Source: CALINF01 sp039980455
Lineage (GTDB): Bacteria; Pseudomonadota; Gammaproteobacteria; Pseudomonadales; Halieaceae
Direction: 5' to 3'
Length of the DNA stretch: 64,000 nt
Assembly: GCA_039980455.1 (NCBI GenBank)
Contig: JBDXCG010000003.1
Location: 248,001 to 312,000 of the forward strand
Positions 54,136 to 63,068 of this stretch are shown here, piece by piece (positions within the stretch are counted from its first letter, which is position 1; each line of letters starts with the position of its first letter). The notes beneath the pieces were generated by a model. The model ran no database searches and had not been told where the DNA came from. It saw nothing but the letters and a program-made list of their open reading frames with translations. The translations under genes and the position numbers were made by a program.

Positions 54136-54989
54136 AAATACCCAAGCGACTCCAGCCGTTGGTAGCGGATGGTCTGATTGATGAAGTGCTGTATCCGCTA
54201 ATGAGTGGCAAGGAAGCGGATGTTTTTGTCGTGCGCTGTGGCCGCAATGAACGTTGTGCAAAAATCTACAAAGACGCCAGCAAGCGCAGTTTCAAAAAAG
54301 CTGCGCAGTACACAGAAGGCCGTAAGGTGCGCAATAGTCGTCGTGCCAGAGCGATGGAGAAAGGCTCTCGCTATGGCCGGCAGGAGCAGGAAGACGTTTG
54401 GCAGAATGCAGAAGTCGATGCATTGTACCGTTTGGCAGCCGCTGGCGTTCGAGTACCCGAGCCCTTTGGTTGTGTGGATGGTGTGCTAATCATGGAGCTC
54501 ATCACGGATAGCGAGGGTGACGTGGCTCCCCGGCTGAACGATGTAACCATGTCAGCGCAGCAAGCCAGGGAAGACCACCATCTGATTATGTTGGATGTTA
54601 TGCGGATGCTTTGTGCAGGACTCATTCACGGCGACCTGTCGGAGTTTAATGTGTTGCTCGATGAAGGTGGCCCAGTGATCATTGATTTACCGCAGGCCGT
54701 TTTTGCGGCGTCCAACAACAACGCGCAGGCAATGCTTGAGCGTGATGTTAGTAATATCACTAACTATTACGCCATGTTCGCACCTGAGCTTCTTAACAGT
54801 CATTACGCGCAAGAGATCTGGGCTGCATTTGAAGCCGGTGATTTGCATCCAGACATGCCGCTTACGGGTGAGTTTGAACTGGACGAACACGAAGCCAACG
54901 TTGATTCCGTGATGTTGGAAATCAAGGCGGCACTAGCCGAGCAGGAAGAATTGCAGGAGCGTCTGCGAGCTGCAGAAGAGGAAGACTGA
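54132..54989 (+). CDS. RIO1-type serine kinase
   Basis: A 285-residue RIO-family kinase. YPLMSGKEADVFVV is the RIO phosphate loop, Lys44 in CAKIYK the ATP lysine, LIHGDLSEFNVLL the catalytic loop with Asp168 and Asn173, and Asp185 in IIDLPQ the metal-binding residue. The N-terminal ARAMEKGSRYGRQE flexible segment is typical of RIO1. The start is GTG 54132 in a GTGA overlap with the dbpA stop. Eukaryotic and archaeal RIO1 acts in small-subunit maturation; the pairing with DbpA suggests a ribosome role here too, by inference. Confidence 0.93.
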   Translation: MKIPKRLQPLVADGLIDEVLYPLMSGKEADVFVVRCGRNERCAKIYKDASKRSFKKAAQYTEGRKVRNSRRARAMEKGSRYGRQEQEDVWQNAEVDALYRLAAAGVRVPEPFGCVDGVLIMELITDSEGDVAPRLNDVTMSAQQAREDHHLIMLDVMRMLCAGLIHGDLSEFNVLLDEGGPVIIDLPQAVFAASNNNAQAMLERDVSNITNYYAMFAPELLNSHYAQEIWAAFEAGDLHPDMPLTGEFELDEHEANVDSVMLEIKAALAEQEELQERLRAAEEED

Positions 54990-54999
54990 CCTGCTGTAG

Positions 55000-55019
55000 T
55001 GCTCGCGGTAAGGCGAGCA
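55000..55019. terminator. Hairpin between convergent genes
   Basis: TGCTCGC (55000-55006) and GCGAGCA (55013-55019) with a six-base loop, ten bases after the kinase stop. No direct T-run follows, so terminator function is uncertain. Confidence 0.4.
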
Positions 55020-55051
55020 GACTCAAGTCGGGGTCGATTTATTTTCAGCGG

Positions 55052-55852
55052 TTAGCTGCTTCCGTAGCTTTGCGCCATGCTGGCCATGGGAGATTTATCC
55101 AGTCCATGATTCGGTATCGGGTAGCGCAGACCAGTGCGGCTCAGTGCGGCCAGACCCTCCACAATAGACGGAAGAAAACTAGGCGGGATAGCCAGCAGCA
55201 TCTCGTCATCCTGAACTCCGCCAAATTTGCGTTCCGCATAGCAGGGAATCGATAGTGAGGGTTCTCCGGTCCTCAGAGCGTTGCCCCACGAGTCGGCGCA
55301 GGCGCTTTCGCCAACGCAGGTAAAAGTATGTTTTTTATAGTTGCGATACTGAAGACCATTCATAAGTGTGATCATCTGTCCTGGCGTGCCGTAAATCAGG
55401 CAGATGTCCGGGTTGTCTATTCGGCCAGACGTTAGCGGTGAGGTGACGAGCGCTTCATATTCACCATAAGACGCGCAGCTCATTTCATGCTGGTGCTTAG
55501 AGCTACTGATCAAATCGCCATACCAGACACCATTGAATGCGTTCCCACTTAAAAACTCTTCATCCCGCGGGTGCAGGCCAACAACTGCACCGCATTGTGA
55601 GCCCACGAGGTTGTCCATGGTGATACCCAGGGTGTAACCCAGCCAACGCGATTGTCCAACGATCTGGTCGGTTGCAAATTTTTCGTCAGCCGGCGGTCGC
55701 CGCAACCGGTGTATCTGTTCGAGATCGTCCGCTTTGTGAAATCGCTTCATTCCAACTGGGGTCGTGCGTAGGCGCAGGAATTGATTGAGCCCATCCACCA
55801 ACTCCGCATAGTTGTACTGCGTATCATCATCCCAGCAATTGCGTTGAGTCAT
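55052..55852 (-). CDS. DUF169 family protein
   Basis: A 266-residue protein with the DUF169 pattern: LRLRTTPVGMKRF near the N-terminus, NLVGSQCGAVVGLHP, then SPLTSGRIDNPDICLIYGTP and a C-terminal AERKFGGVQDDEMLLAIPPS. It has several Cys residues (SCAS, CVGESACAD) that could bind a metal, and no signal peptide. DUF169 members have no settled function. It is convergent with the kinase gene and lies 79 bases downstream of the ChaC-like gene in the same direction. Confidence 0.8.
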   Translation of the reverse strand: MTQRNCWDDDTQYNYAELVDGLNQFLRLRTTPVGMKRFHKADDLEQIHRLRRPPADEKFATDQIVGQSRWLGYTLGITMDNLVGSQCGAVVGLHPRDEEFLSGNAFNGVWYGDLISSSKHQHEMSCASYGEYEALVTSPLTSGRIDNPDICLIYGTPGQMITLMNGLQYRNYKKHTFTCVGESACADSWGNALRTGEPSLSIPCYAERKFGGVQDDEMLLAIPPSFLPSIVEGLAALSRTGLRYPIPNHGLDKSPMASMAQSYGSS

Positions 55853-55931
55853 CGTTTAGTCCTCTTTGTGGCAGTTGTAATTATTTGCTAGTTGCGAGAG
55901 GTCGCCAGTGGCCAAGTGCCGTGTAGACCTG

Positions 55932-56465
55932 TTAGCGGGTTCTGCGCTGTTGCTCCAATAATAGGGCCTCGATAGCGAAAACGTGAGCGTCTTCTTCGTT
56001 CAAGTCACGCAGAGCGGCTGCAAGTTGCAGGGCGTAGTCGATATTTCGACCGCTGGGGCCCGAGGCTCGCGCGATATGTTGTGCTAACGGTTTGTCTGCT
56101 TGCGGTCCCAGGAACGCCACGTTATTAGCATCTGCGTAATAGGTAACCCCATCTACCACTCGTTTGGAATCGCGCAGTGCAATGGATGTTTGCATGCGCT
56201 GGTAGCCGTTCTTCTCCCGGTGGTCTAGATGATCAAATACATCGTGCGCGATTCGATAGGCTACCCCTTGGCAAACATTGCCGGGGCTGTGGATCAGTGT
56301 CACAACGCGACCCGGAGCCTCAGGCGTGCCTCTATGGTCGTGGGAGCCTTGCCAGAAACGTCGGGCCCACCCGGTAATGCTGGCGGGCTCACGCTCTATG
56401 AAGGGAAAGTCCACTTTGTAAATGAGTGACCCGTACCCGAATACCCACGTCGATGTCTCTGCCAC
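55932..56465 (-). CDS. ChaC-like gamma-glutamylcyclotransferase
   Basis: A 177-residue ChaC protein. VFGYGSLIYKVDFPF is the conserved gamma-glutamyl-binding loop, RRFWQGSHDHRGTPEAPGRV the second conserved block, and HLDHREKNGYQR carries the catalytic glutamate. ChaC splits glutathione into 5-oxoproline and Cys-Gly. The start appears to be GTG 56465; no ATG fits. Confidence 0.9.
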   Translation of the reverse strand: MAETSTWVFGYGSLIYKVDFPFIEREPASITGWARRFWQGSHDHRGTPEAPGRVVTLIHSPGNVCQGVAYRIAHDVFDHLDHREKNGYQRMQTSIALRDSKRVVDGVTYYADANNVAFLGPQADKPLAQHIARASGPSGRNIDYALQLAAALRDLNEEDAHVFAIEALLLEQQRRTR

Positions 56466-56697
56466 TGCCTTTCTTACAGCCTTTCCAGTGATTGATCCAA
56501 CAGGATACCCGAGTAGGAAAGGGCAAGCACTTGGCGGCAGATTTTGTTTTAAGAAGGCTTTCTAAGCCATTGATTTAAAAGGATCTGCCATATACCGAAG
56601 CTTTTTTGTGAAATAGTCCAGATAGGCGTGGACACGATAGAAGCGCGCGCTATATGGTTGGGCTTGAGCGAGTAGATAATGAGTTGGTGGCATAACA

Positions 56698-57012
56698 ATG
56701 CGTAGTGCAATAATGGTTTTCATCGGTGTGTTGAGCATCTCACCCCTTGCCAGTGCAGGAGTGTATATGTGCACAGACCCGGCTACGGGCAAAAAGACCT
56801 TTACCGATAAAGCTTGTGCCACCAAGGGCACGGGTGCCAAGGTTAAGGTTGAGCCGAAGAACTTCGGGGATTCTGGTCATCGCTCGGCGGATGCCAATAA
56901 ATCAAAGACCTGGACGAGTGACCACGATACATCCCGTGAGGGCCGCTCCAATTTCAGCGGTCACGCCGGGCAGGTGGAAAGCGCAAAAAAAGTGGCTGGC
57001 GCTGACAGTTAG
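56698..57012 (+). CDS. Small secreted DUF4124-like protein
   Basis: A 104-residue exported protein: MRSAIMVFIGVLSISPLASA is a signal peptide, followed by GVYMCTDPATGKKTFTDKAC, a DUF4124-like core with two Cys that may form a disulfide. The rest is charged and low in complexity. Unlike the protein at 17178 there is no Pro-rich tail. Function unknown. Confidence 0.78.
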   Translation: MRSAIMVFIGVLSISPLASAGVYMCTDPATGKKTFTDKACATKGTGAKVKVEPKNFGDSGHRSADANKSKTWTSDHDTSREGRSNFSGHAGQVESAKKVAGADS

Positions 57013-57138
57013 CAGTGATGAGAATCTTACGATTTAAACCCGTAGGATACCGGTAGCGACTTTAGCCCACCTACAAAAATCGCGTGTATCTAATCTGCTT
57101 GTCCGCTTTGCTCAATATTGTCACCAGACTTAATCTGC

Positions 57139-57436
57139 TTACCGTGTAGCTGCGAAACCCGCAGTACCCGTGCGCACCATATGGCGTACTGGAGACGTCC
57201 AGCGAATCAACACTTTGTTAGCGCCGATATCCATGTCGGGATTGTCTCTCCACATTGCCATCTGCTCTGAGTGCCCAGAAAGAGCGGTACTCGTCATGCT
57301 CCGCCCAGCAAATGGGATCGTGTTCGCGCAAGTGATCAAAAAGTGCATACATTGTGTCTTGGTTGCCGATGATCTGCGCATCGGGTAAATCAGCCGGAAT
57401 AAAGCGTTGAGTATCGGAAACAGCGTTCTGGGACAT
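57139..57436 (-). pseudogene. Cytochrome P450 remnant
   Basis: From ATG 57436 the frame reads like a bacterial P450 N-terminus (RFIPADLPDAQII, then FDHLREHDPICWAEHDEYRS, then FWAL). It loses similarity near 57260 and stops near 57220. A second minus frame then gives VLIRWTSPVRHMVRTGTAG, resembling the P450 K-helix region (usually EEMLRW-SPV-H--RT), with the ExxR glutamate lost, and stops at 57139. About 250 middle residues and the heme-cysteine end are missing. Deletion plus frameshift is the simplest explanation. Confidence 0.65.
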
Positions 57437-57535
57437 TCGTGGTCTCTGGCGTAAACGTTGGACAGGCAGAATAGTACCCATCCGCGATGGGGTTAAACAC
57501 GTAGTTAACACTATGATCATTCAAGGTGAAGTAGA

Positions 57536-58282
57536 GTGAGTAGTGATACACAGGCAGGCTGTGTTTGGGTCGTCGGAGCCTCGGGAGGGATCGGCGCGGC
57601 CGTCGTGGCACGCTTTCTACAGGAACCCGATGCCAAGGTTGTCGCGATCAGTGCGCAAGCGCCGACCGCCGCCGCTGGAAGTGGTCCGACAGGACTGCTT
57701 CGTGTGCACTGTGACTACACTCAGGAGTCAATTGAGCGCACAGCCACCGAATTGCTTGCTCAGGACCTTCTGCCAGATTACGTCGTGCTGGCAGGTGGTC
57801 TGCTTCACGATGGCGCGCATATCGCGCCAGAGCGGCAGCTGGAACAACTCCACAGCGAAGCTATGCATGCAGTGTTTGATGCCAACGTGGTTGTACCATC
57901 GTTATGGCTGCGTGCGCTGGCTAAGCCATTGCGAAATTCAAAACGTTGCATCATTGCCGCTTTGAGTGCCCGCGTTGGTAGCATAAGTGATAACAACCTG
58001 GGCGGATGGTATAGCTATCGATCGTCCAAGGCTGGTCTCAATATGGTGCTGCGTAGTGCGGCGGTCGAACTGAAGAGGCGCGCGAAGGGCGTCAAACTCA
58101 TTGCGTTTCATCCCGGTACAACCGACACTGCTTTGTCAAAGCCGTTCCAGCGAAATGTTGCCGCTGAGAAGCTGTTTAGCCCCGATTACGTCGCAGACAG
58201 TCTGGTTGGCATTATGCGCTCGGTCACGGTAGATGGAGAGCTGTCCTTCCTTGATTATGCAGGTAAACAAATTCCCTGGTAG
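57536..58282 (+). CDS. SDR family oxidoreductase
   Basis: A 248-residue SDR. VVGASGGIGAAV is the nucleotide turn; LAGGLL stands where NNAG is usual; Tyr161 and Lys165 (YRSSK) are present. Start GTG 57536 with AAGGTG upstream. It resembles the C-factor-like SDRs, as the protein at 1193 does. It begins a short operon with the small protein at 58285, two bases downstream. The P450 remnant lies directly upstream on the opposite strand. Confidence 0.85.
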   Translation: MSSDTQAGCVWVVGASGGIGAAVVARFLQEPDAKVVAISAQAPTAAAGSGPTGLLRVHCDYTQESIERTATELLAQDLLPDYVVLAGGLLHDGAHIAPERQLEQLHSEAMHAVFDANVVVPSLWLRALAKPLRNSKRCIIAALSARVGSISDNNLGGWYSYRSSKAGLNMVLRSAAVELKRRAKGVKLIAFHPGTTDTALSKPFQRNVAAEKLFSPDYVADSLVGIMRSVTVDGELSFLDYAGKQIPW

Positions 58283-58284
58283 AC

Positions 58285-58530
58285 ATGACTGAAACTCGGC
58301 AGCAAAAACGTATTCGTCAAATTCTCAATCAGGCTGAGGAAGCAAAAGATACGTCTTTACGTGGGCATGCCCTCAAGCGTGCTACCGAGCACGACGTGCC
58401 GCGTACGCTTACGGCCTGGGAATGGGAGCAGTGGTACAGTGAGAATGGTAAACCCGATGCGCACAAAACTGTTGCGCCAAGACTGTCCAACGAGCCCTGG
58501 TGGCGGCGATGGTTGGGTATAAAGCCTTAG
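58285..58530 (+). CDS. Small conserved-looking protein of unknown function
   Basis: An 81-residue basic and Trp-rich protein (LTAWEWEQWYSENG, NEPWWRRWLGIKP) with a helical N-terminus. I do not recognise the family. It starts two bases after the SDR stop and is followed by the BamE-like lipoprotein gene, so it is probably translated as part of that operon. Confidence 0.65.
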   Translation: MTETRQQKRIRQILNQAEEAKDTSLRGHALKRATEHDVPRTLTAWEWEQWYSENGKPDAHKTVAPRLSNEPWWRRWLGIKP

Positions 58531-58573
58531 AGTAGCCAACCCAAATTCAATAGCAATCAAGGATTCATCTGAA

Positions 58574-58951
58574 ATGAGAGAGCAAGTTATGCCCGTGAGA
58601 CTAATAGTAACCCTTGTAGCCATGCTGGCATTGCTGGGTGGGTGTGCCCAATACGAGAATAAGCGTGGGGTAGATGTCACCTGGCAGGACAACGTGATAG
58701 CGGACATGACTAAAGGCGAGACAACCCGCAAGGATGTGCTCACCGCATTGGGCCCGCCTTCACAGGTTATTGCCCTGGACGATGAAACTGCACTGTATTA
58801 CTTATACGAGCGCTCAGAAGGTGAAGGACTTATCCTCATTGTCTATAACCGCATGCGTATCGATACCCGCTACGACAGAGCTGTCTTCTTCTTTGATGAA
58901 AACGATGTGCTAACCGACTTCGCAACCAAGACTCATGCTGTCGATGAATGA
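58574..58951 (+). CDS. BamE/SmpA-like lipoprotein
   Basis: A 125-residue lipoprotein with lipobox LLGGC. The mature part has a BamE-like layout: MTKGETTRKDVLTALGPPSQ, then YYLYERSEGEGL and a strand-rich end. It is not BamE itself by context. ATG 58574 has AAGGAT about nine bases upstream; ATG 58589 is an alternative start. It overlaps the following lipoprotein gene. Confidence 0.78.
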   Translation: MREQVMPVRLIVTLVAMLALLGGCAQYENKRGVDVTWQDNVIADMTKGETTRKDVLTALGPPSQVIALDDETALYYLYERSEGEGLILIVYNRMRIDTRYDRAVFFFDENDVLTDFATKTHAVDE

Positions 58952-59549
58952 CCTGCTGTGCAGAGTTCAAAGGCTGGCGCTTCTCGTTTGCGTAGCTGCG
59001 TTGCTATCCGGTTGCAGCATCTGGTCCTATGACCTTGGCAAGCCATTAACTGAGCTCGACATACCAGTCGAGGGTGAGCAGGCGCAACTGGGGGATATTC
59101 TTGCAAGGTTGGGTCCGCCGCACAGGTTAGCCGCTGGCGACAGTGGTTATGTGCTGGCCTGGGAGTACTGGCTGGTGAGTGAAACTTCAGTGGGTTTCAG
59201 TCTCGGGTTTATGGGAGCCGATTTTCTCAGTATGGACTGGGGCGATGCTCGCGTTAAGGGAGAGTATTTGTTGCTCACGTTTGATCGGGACTACGAGCTT
59301 GTGAGTGCCACTGTGAGCGAGTGGGATAATGACGCTGGTGGTGGTGGTGCAGTGCAGCCGCTATTCGGTTTCGTCTCGGTGGTCGATGTAGACGACCTGA
59401 CCGAGAGGATGCCACAGCACCGTTGGGGTGCCGCTGCGCTAAAACCACTACCTAAAGCGCTAAACAACCCATCTAATCCAGACCTGGGGCAGGGCGGATT
59501 GCAGCAGCGAGGTACACCCACAGGCACGGGTCAGCAAAGCCTGGAATAA
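58935..59549 (+). CDS. Lipoprotein of unknown function
   Basis: A 204-residue lipoprotein: LALLVCVAALLSGC is the lipobox. The first half (LGDILARLGPPHRLAAGDSG) echoes the BamE-like layout of the gene before it, and the end is rich in Pro, Gly and Gln. It begins inside the previous gene; ATG 58935 or ATG 58944 is possible. The two may be a distant tandem pair. Confidence 0.75.
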   Translation: MLSMNDLLCRVQRLALLVCVAALLSGCSIWSYDLGKPLTELDIPVEGEQAQLGDILARLGPPHRLAAGDSGYVLAWEYWLVSETSVGFSLGFMGADFLSMDWGDARVKGEYLLLTFDRDYELVSATVSEWDNDAGGGGAVQPLFGFVSVVDVDDLTERMPQHRWGAAALKPLPKALNNPSNPDLGQGGLQQRGTPTGTGQQSLE

Positions 59550-59649
59550 CGCTGATACTACGGCAGTGTTTAGGCCTGTGTGGCTCTTTGGGAAAAACCG
59601 AATGTCTGGTAATCTTTCTTCCCCTTGAAAAACTGTAGGACTGTATCGG

Positions 59650-61302
59650 ATGACTCACAATACGCTACCGGGACTTGTATCCCACTGGGCTGCTGAGCGG
59701 CCAGACGCTGTTTGGATGCGGGATCTGCTACCAGATGGCTCGGATGACTACACGTGGGCTGAGGCCAATGCCCAGATCAATGCGGTGGCGGCGATGCTGG
59801 AGTCGCAGTTTGGTCATGGCGAGAAAATGGTTGTTCTATCACGCAATCGTGCCCACTGGGTGCTGGCAGACATGGCAATCATCACGTCCGGAAATGTGCA
59901 GGTCAGCCTGTTTACCACGTTGCCGGGGAATACCGCGGAATACATTTTTAACCTCACTGATACCAAAGTGGTTTTTGTGGGAGAAACATCCAACTGGGAT
60001 CAGGTTCAGCCCGTGCTTCCTGAAGGCACAGTATTAATCGCGTTGCCCGGGGTTGATCTGGCCGAGCCACACCTCAAGTGGGATGACCTTTTACTGGAAT
60101 GGAAAGACCGTGCTCCCGCTTATGAGCCAAAGCACGACGATATGATTTCACTGGTGTTTACCTCAGGCACGACGGGCATGCCCAAGGGAGTCATTCAGAC
60201 TCACGACAGCAATCTTGTCCCGATTCGCCGCGGTGCTGAGGCATTCCGGATTCCAGATCATCCTCGCTATTTTTCTTATCTGCCGCTGTCGCATATCGCT
60301 GAACGTCAGATCGTCGAATTCTCTTCTATCGCGTTCGGTGGTGAGATTAGCTTCAATGAATCACTCGAGACCGTTGTGCGCGATTTGCCACGCACGCGGC
60401 CGCACGTGTTCTTTGGTCCACCACGGATTTGGGAGCAGTTCCAGCAGGCTGTGATCGCCAAGTTTGGTGGCTCTGAAGCGCTGGAAGCTGCACAGCAGCA
60501 GGATAAGGCTGGTATTGGCCAGCTGGTGGTACAGGGATTGGGACTAGACGAAGTTCAGTACTGCCTGACCGCTGCTGCGCCAACTCCGCCCGCATTGATT
60601 CATTGGTGGGAGGATATGGGCTTAACACTGATGGAAGGCTTTGGACAGACCGAGGCTATGGGTCTGATTGTTTCTACCCACGATGAACGGCGTATCGGTT
60701 CCATTGGTAAGCCTGTGGGTGAAGTGGTGTACAAAATCACTGAAGAGGACGAGCTCGCGGTTAAGGCTGACGGTTGTACGCCTGGCTACTACAAACAGCC
60801 CGATAAAACGGCCGAGCTTATTCGCGACGGTTGGATTCACACGGGTGACAAAGTACGTGTGGACGAAGATGGCTTCCTTTACATCACGGGTCGTGTGAAA
60901 GATTACTTTAAAACGATTCAAGGCAAATTTGTTGCGCCCCCACCTATCGAGGGCGAGTTTGCCAAGAACCAGCATGCGGAGCAGCAGTGTCTGTTGGGTC
61001 GCGGGTATTCCAAGACGGTCATGGTGGCTGTACTTACCGATGAAGCGCAAGGAAAGGTCGAAGACGAGGTTCATGAATCGGTGCTGGAGACTGTCCGCAA
61101 AATCAATGACGAGATCGAGAAGCATGCCCGTATTGGCGCCGTCATCCTGACACGAGAGCCTTGGAGTATTGAAAACGAAGTGCTCACGCCTACGCTCAAG
61201 ATCAAGCGCGATGCCGTTGAGCAGCGATTCGGAGAAATAGCCGAGCAGTTGGCACGTAACTCTGCTGAGCAAGGTGAGCTATTGATTCACTGGCACTCTT
61301 AA
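59650..61302 (+). CDS. Long-chain acyl-CoA synthetase (AMP-forming)
   Basis: A 550-residue adenylate-forming enzyme close to the long-chain FAA/bubblegum branch. LVFTSGTTGMPKGVIQTH (168-185) is the phosphate loop, YLPLSHIAER a typical long-chain synthetase segment, EGFGQTEAMG the adenine motif and HTGDKVRVDEDGFLYITGR the hinge with RVKDYFKT. It differs from the enzyme at 9040, so two fatty acid activation enzymes are present. The start is ATG 59650. Confidence 0.9.
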   Translation: MTHNTLPGLVSHWAAERPDAVWMRDLLPDGSDDYTWAEANAQINAVAAMLESQFGHGEKMVVLSRNRAHWVLADMAIITSGNVQVSLFTTLPGNTAEYIFNLTDTKVVFVGETSNWDQVQPVLPEGTVLIALPGVDLAEPHLKWDDLLLEWKDRAPAYEPKHDDMISLVFTSGTTGMPKGVIQTHDSNLVPIRRGAEAFRIPDHPRYFSYLPLSHIAERQIVEFSSIAFGGEISFNESLETVVRDLPRTRPHVFFGPPRIWEQFQQAVIAKFGGSEALEAAQQQDKAGIGQLVVQGLGLDEVQYCLTAAAPTPPALIHWWEDMGLTLMEGFGQTEAMGLIVSTHDERRIGSIGKPVGEVVYKITEEDELAVKADGCTPGYYKQPDKTAELIRDGWIHTGDKVRVDEDGFLYITGRVKDYFKTIQGKFVAPPPIEGEFAKNQHAEQQCLLGRGYSKTVMVAVLTDEAQGKVEDEVHESVLETVRKINDEIEKHARIGAVILTREPWSIENEVLTPTLKIKRDAVEQRFGEIAEQLARNSAEQGELLIHWHS

Positions 61303-61317
61303 CGCGCAGCAATACAT

Positions 61318-61800
61318 TTGTCAGAAGATAAAGCGGCATTTCGGGTTTGGGTTGACGCTGATGCGTGTCCCGCTCCGATCAAGCAGATTCTGTTTCGCGC
61401 GGCAACACGTACGCGTGTGCCCGTAACGTTACTTGCGAATCATACGCTTACGGTGCCAGCCTCACCCTACATCAATTTCGTTCAGGTACAGAAGGGTTTT
61501 GATGTAGCCGATGACGAGATTGTATTGCGCGCCAGTGCGGGTGACCTCGTTATTACCAGTGACATTCCGCTGGCTGCCGAGGTGGTGGAAAAAGGCTGTC
61601 TTGCGCTTAACCCGCGAGGAGAGCTTTATACGCGAGAGAATGTGCGTGCCAGGCTCAATATGCGCGACTTCATGGCGACAATGCGTGATGTAGGTGTTCA
61701 AACCGGTGGCGCTGCAACGTTCAGTCAGGCCGACAGGCAATTATTTGCCAGCAAGCTTGATAGCTTGCTGGCAAAAGCCCAGCGCCAGAGCGGGGCCTGA
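61318..61800 (+). CDS. yaiI: UPF0178 (DUF188) family protein, YaiI-like
   Basis: A 160-residue UPF0178 protein: VWVDADACPAPIKQIL, LANHTLTVP, GFDVADDEI and LVITSDIPLAAEVVEKG are characteristic. The fold is PIN-like and the function unknown. The frame opens with TTG 61318, 15 bases after the acyl-CoA synthetase stop, and no ATG fits. A perfect 13-base inverted repeat lies in the last codons. Confidence 0.9.
   Translation: MSEDKAAFRVWVDADACPAPIKQILFRAATRTRVPVTLLANHTLTVPASPYINFVQVQKGFDVADDEIVLRASAGDLVITSDIPLAAEVVEKGCLALNPRGELYTRENVRARLNMRDFMATMRDVGVQTGGAATFSQADRQLFASKLDSLLAKAQRQSGA
61744..61775 (-). terminator. Perfect 13-base hairpin inside the yaiI-like 3' end
   Basis: TTTGCCAGCAAGC (61744-61756) and GCTTGCTGGCAAA (61763-61775) with a six-base loop. 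It lies 30 bases past the stop of the minus-strand amidohydrolase and probably ends its transcript; there is no T-run on the plus strand. Confidence 0.6.
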
Positions 61801-61805
61801 GAGCG

Positions 61806-63068
61806 CTACGGTTTTATGTATGCCCGTGGTAAGGAAGGTTGCTGAGGCAGGTAGCGATCACGCAGCAGGGTTTGGCGGCTCTGCATTGAGTCGGGCTTGC
61901 CGTTAACAATCACCAGGTCTGCGACAGTTGTTGTCTCCAGCGGATCGCCACTCCATAGCACCAGGTCAGCTCTTTGCCCCTCTTTGAGAGTGCCCGTCTT
62001 CACACCAAACACGGAGGCAGGCGCTGAAGTCAGTGCCGCCAAGCCCGCAGCGTGCGGTAAGCCATTGGCCACAGCGTTTCCTGCCATTTGGCGCTGCTTG
62101 CGGGCATTGTGACTCTCTCCACCAGCGACTACGACAGTTACGCCAGCGGAGTGCAATAGCGCCGCGTTATCCAGGCGAGCACCCAGGGTATCGAAGTTTG
62201 ACGGTAGGTTCTCCAGTGGGTCCAGTAGAACCGGCACTTCAGCCTCTGCAAGCTGTGTTGCCACCATCCATGCCTCTGCACCCCCATTGATAACGGGCTT
62301 GAAGCCATTCTCCTTTGCAAAGCGCAGCACTTGCAGGATATCGCTCGCGCGGTCGACAGAAAATACTACAGTCCCTCCTCGAGAAAAGCGCTTGAGTGTC
62401 TCTCTGCCGCTGCGGGTCAGTAGGGCGGGCTCGGACGCTCTCGGAGGTGTTCGCGCTTCCGCAACAGCCTGCTCCAGCAGCATCCACTGCCCTGCGCGTG
62501 AACCGCCACTGAGTTCGGACACATTACGTCCAACACTGATAAACAGAATCTCTCCGCCGAACAGGCTGTCATAGCTACCGTCCAGTCGTGCCATTCGTCC
62601 CTGTCCACCAAAGATCGAACCCTTGGCGGTAGCGCCCAGAACCGTAAACCCCAGCCCTTCTACTCGTGCAATAGGTACGAGACTGGAGTTGGGGTTGAAT
62701 GCGGGATCGACGCGGAACTCCGGACGCATTTGTGGCATATCAATATCCGAGATGCTGGAGTCAACAGACTCTTTGACCCCGGAGACCTCTGCCAGGCCAA
62801 TAGAGGTAATACCCGCGAATAACGACGGGGTTACATGACGACCTGCAGCATCAATACGCTGTGCATCGGGTGCGCTCAGATTGTCGCCAATTGAGGTGAC
62901 AACACCGTCTTGAATCAGGATGTCAGCATTTTTAAGGACACCCCGTTTCTCCATGGTATGTATCGTGGCATTGTCGATTAAGATAGTTTCGGCAATTGCC
63001 ACGCTCGTCATGAAAGTGCCAAGAGCAATGGTCGCGCCTGCGATAGTTAAGAATGAAGAACGGTTCAT
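61806..63068 (-). CDS. Amidohydrolase-like protein lacking metal ligands
   Basis: A 420-residue secreted amidohydrolase relative with signal peptide ending after VAIA. The N- and C-terminal beta-sandwich parts are normal (IDNATIHTMEKRGVLKN; GTLKEGQRADLVLWSGDP), but where HxH is expected the sequence reads PSLFAGITSIG. The later histidines are likewise sparse. It is probably not a metal enzyme alone. Its start overlaps the stop of the partner gene at 63065 by four bases, so the two may form a heteromer. Confidence 0.82.
   Translation of the reverse strand: MNRSSFLTIAGATIALGTFMTSVAIAETILIDNATIHTMEKRGVLKNADILIQDGVVTSIGDNLSAPDAQRIDAAGRHVTPSLFAGITSIGLAEVSGVKESVDSSISDIDMPQMRPEFRVDPAFNPNSSLVPIARVEGLGFTVLGATAKGSIFGGQGRMARLDGSYDSLFGGEILFISVGRNVSELSGGSRAGQWMLLEQAVAEARTPPRASEPALLTRSGRETLKRFSRGGTVVFSVDRASDILQVLRFAKENGFKPVINGGAEAWMVATQLAEAEVPVLLDPLENLPSNFDTLGARLDNAALLHSAGVTVVVAGGESHNARKQRQMAGNAVANGLPHAAGLAALTSAPASVFGVKTGTLKEGQRADLVLWSGDPLETTTVADLVIVNGKPDSMQSRQTLLRDRYLPQQPSLPRAYIKP

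Noticed and set aside
57218..57520. The minus frame as an intact 100-codon gene
   Set aside because: Only the part from 57436 looks like a P450 and it breaks into another frame, so a remnant is the better call.
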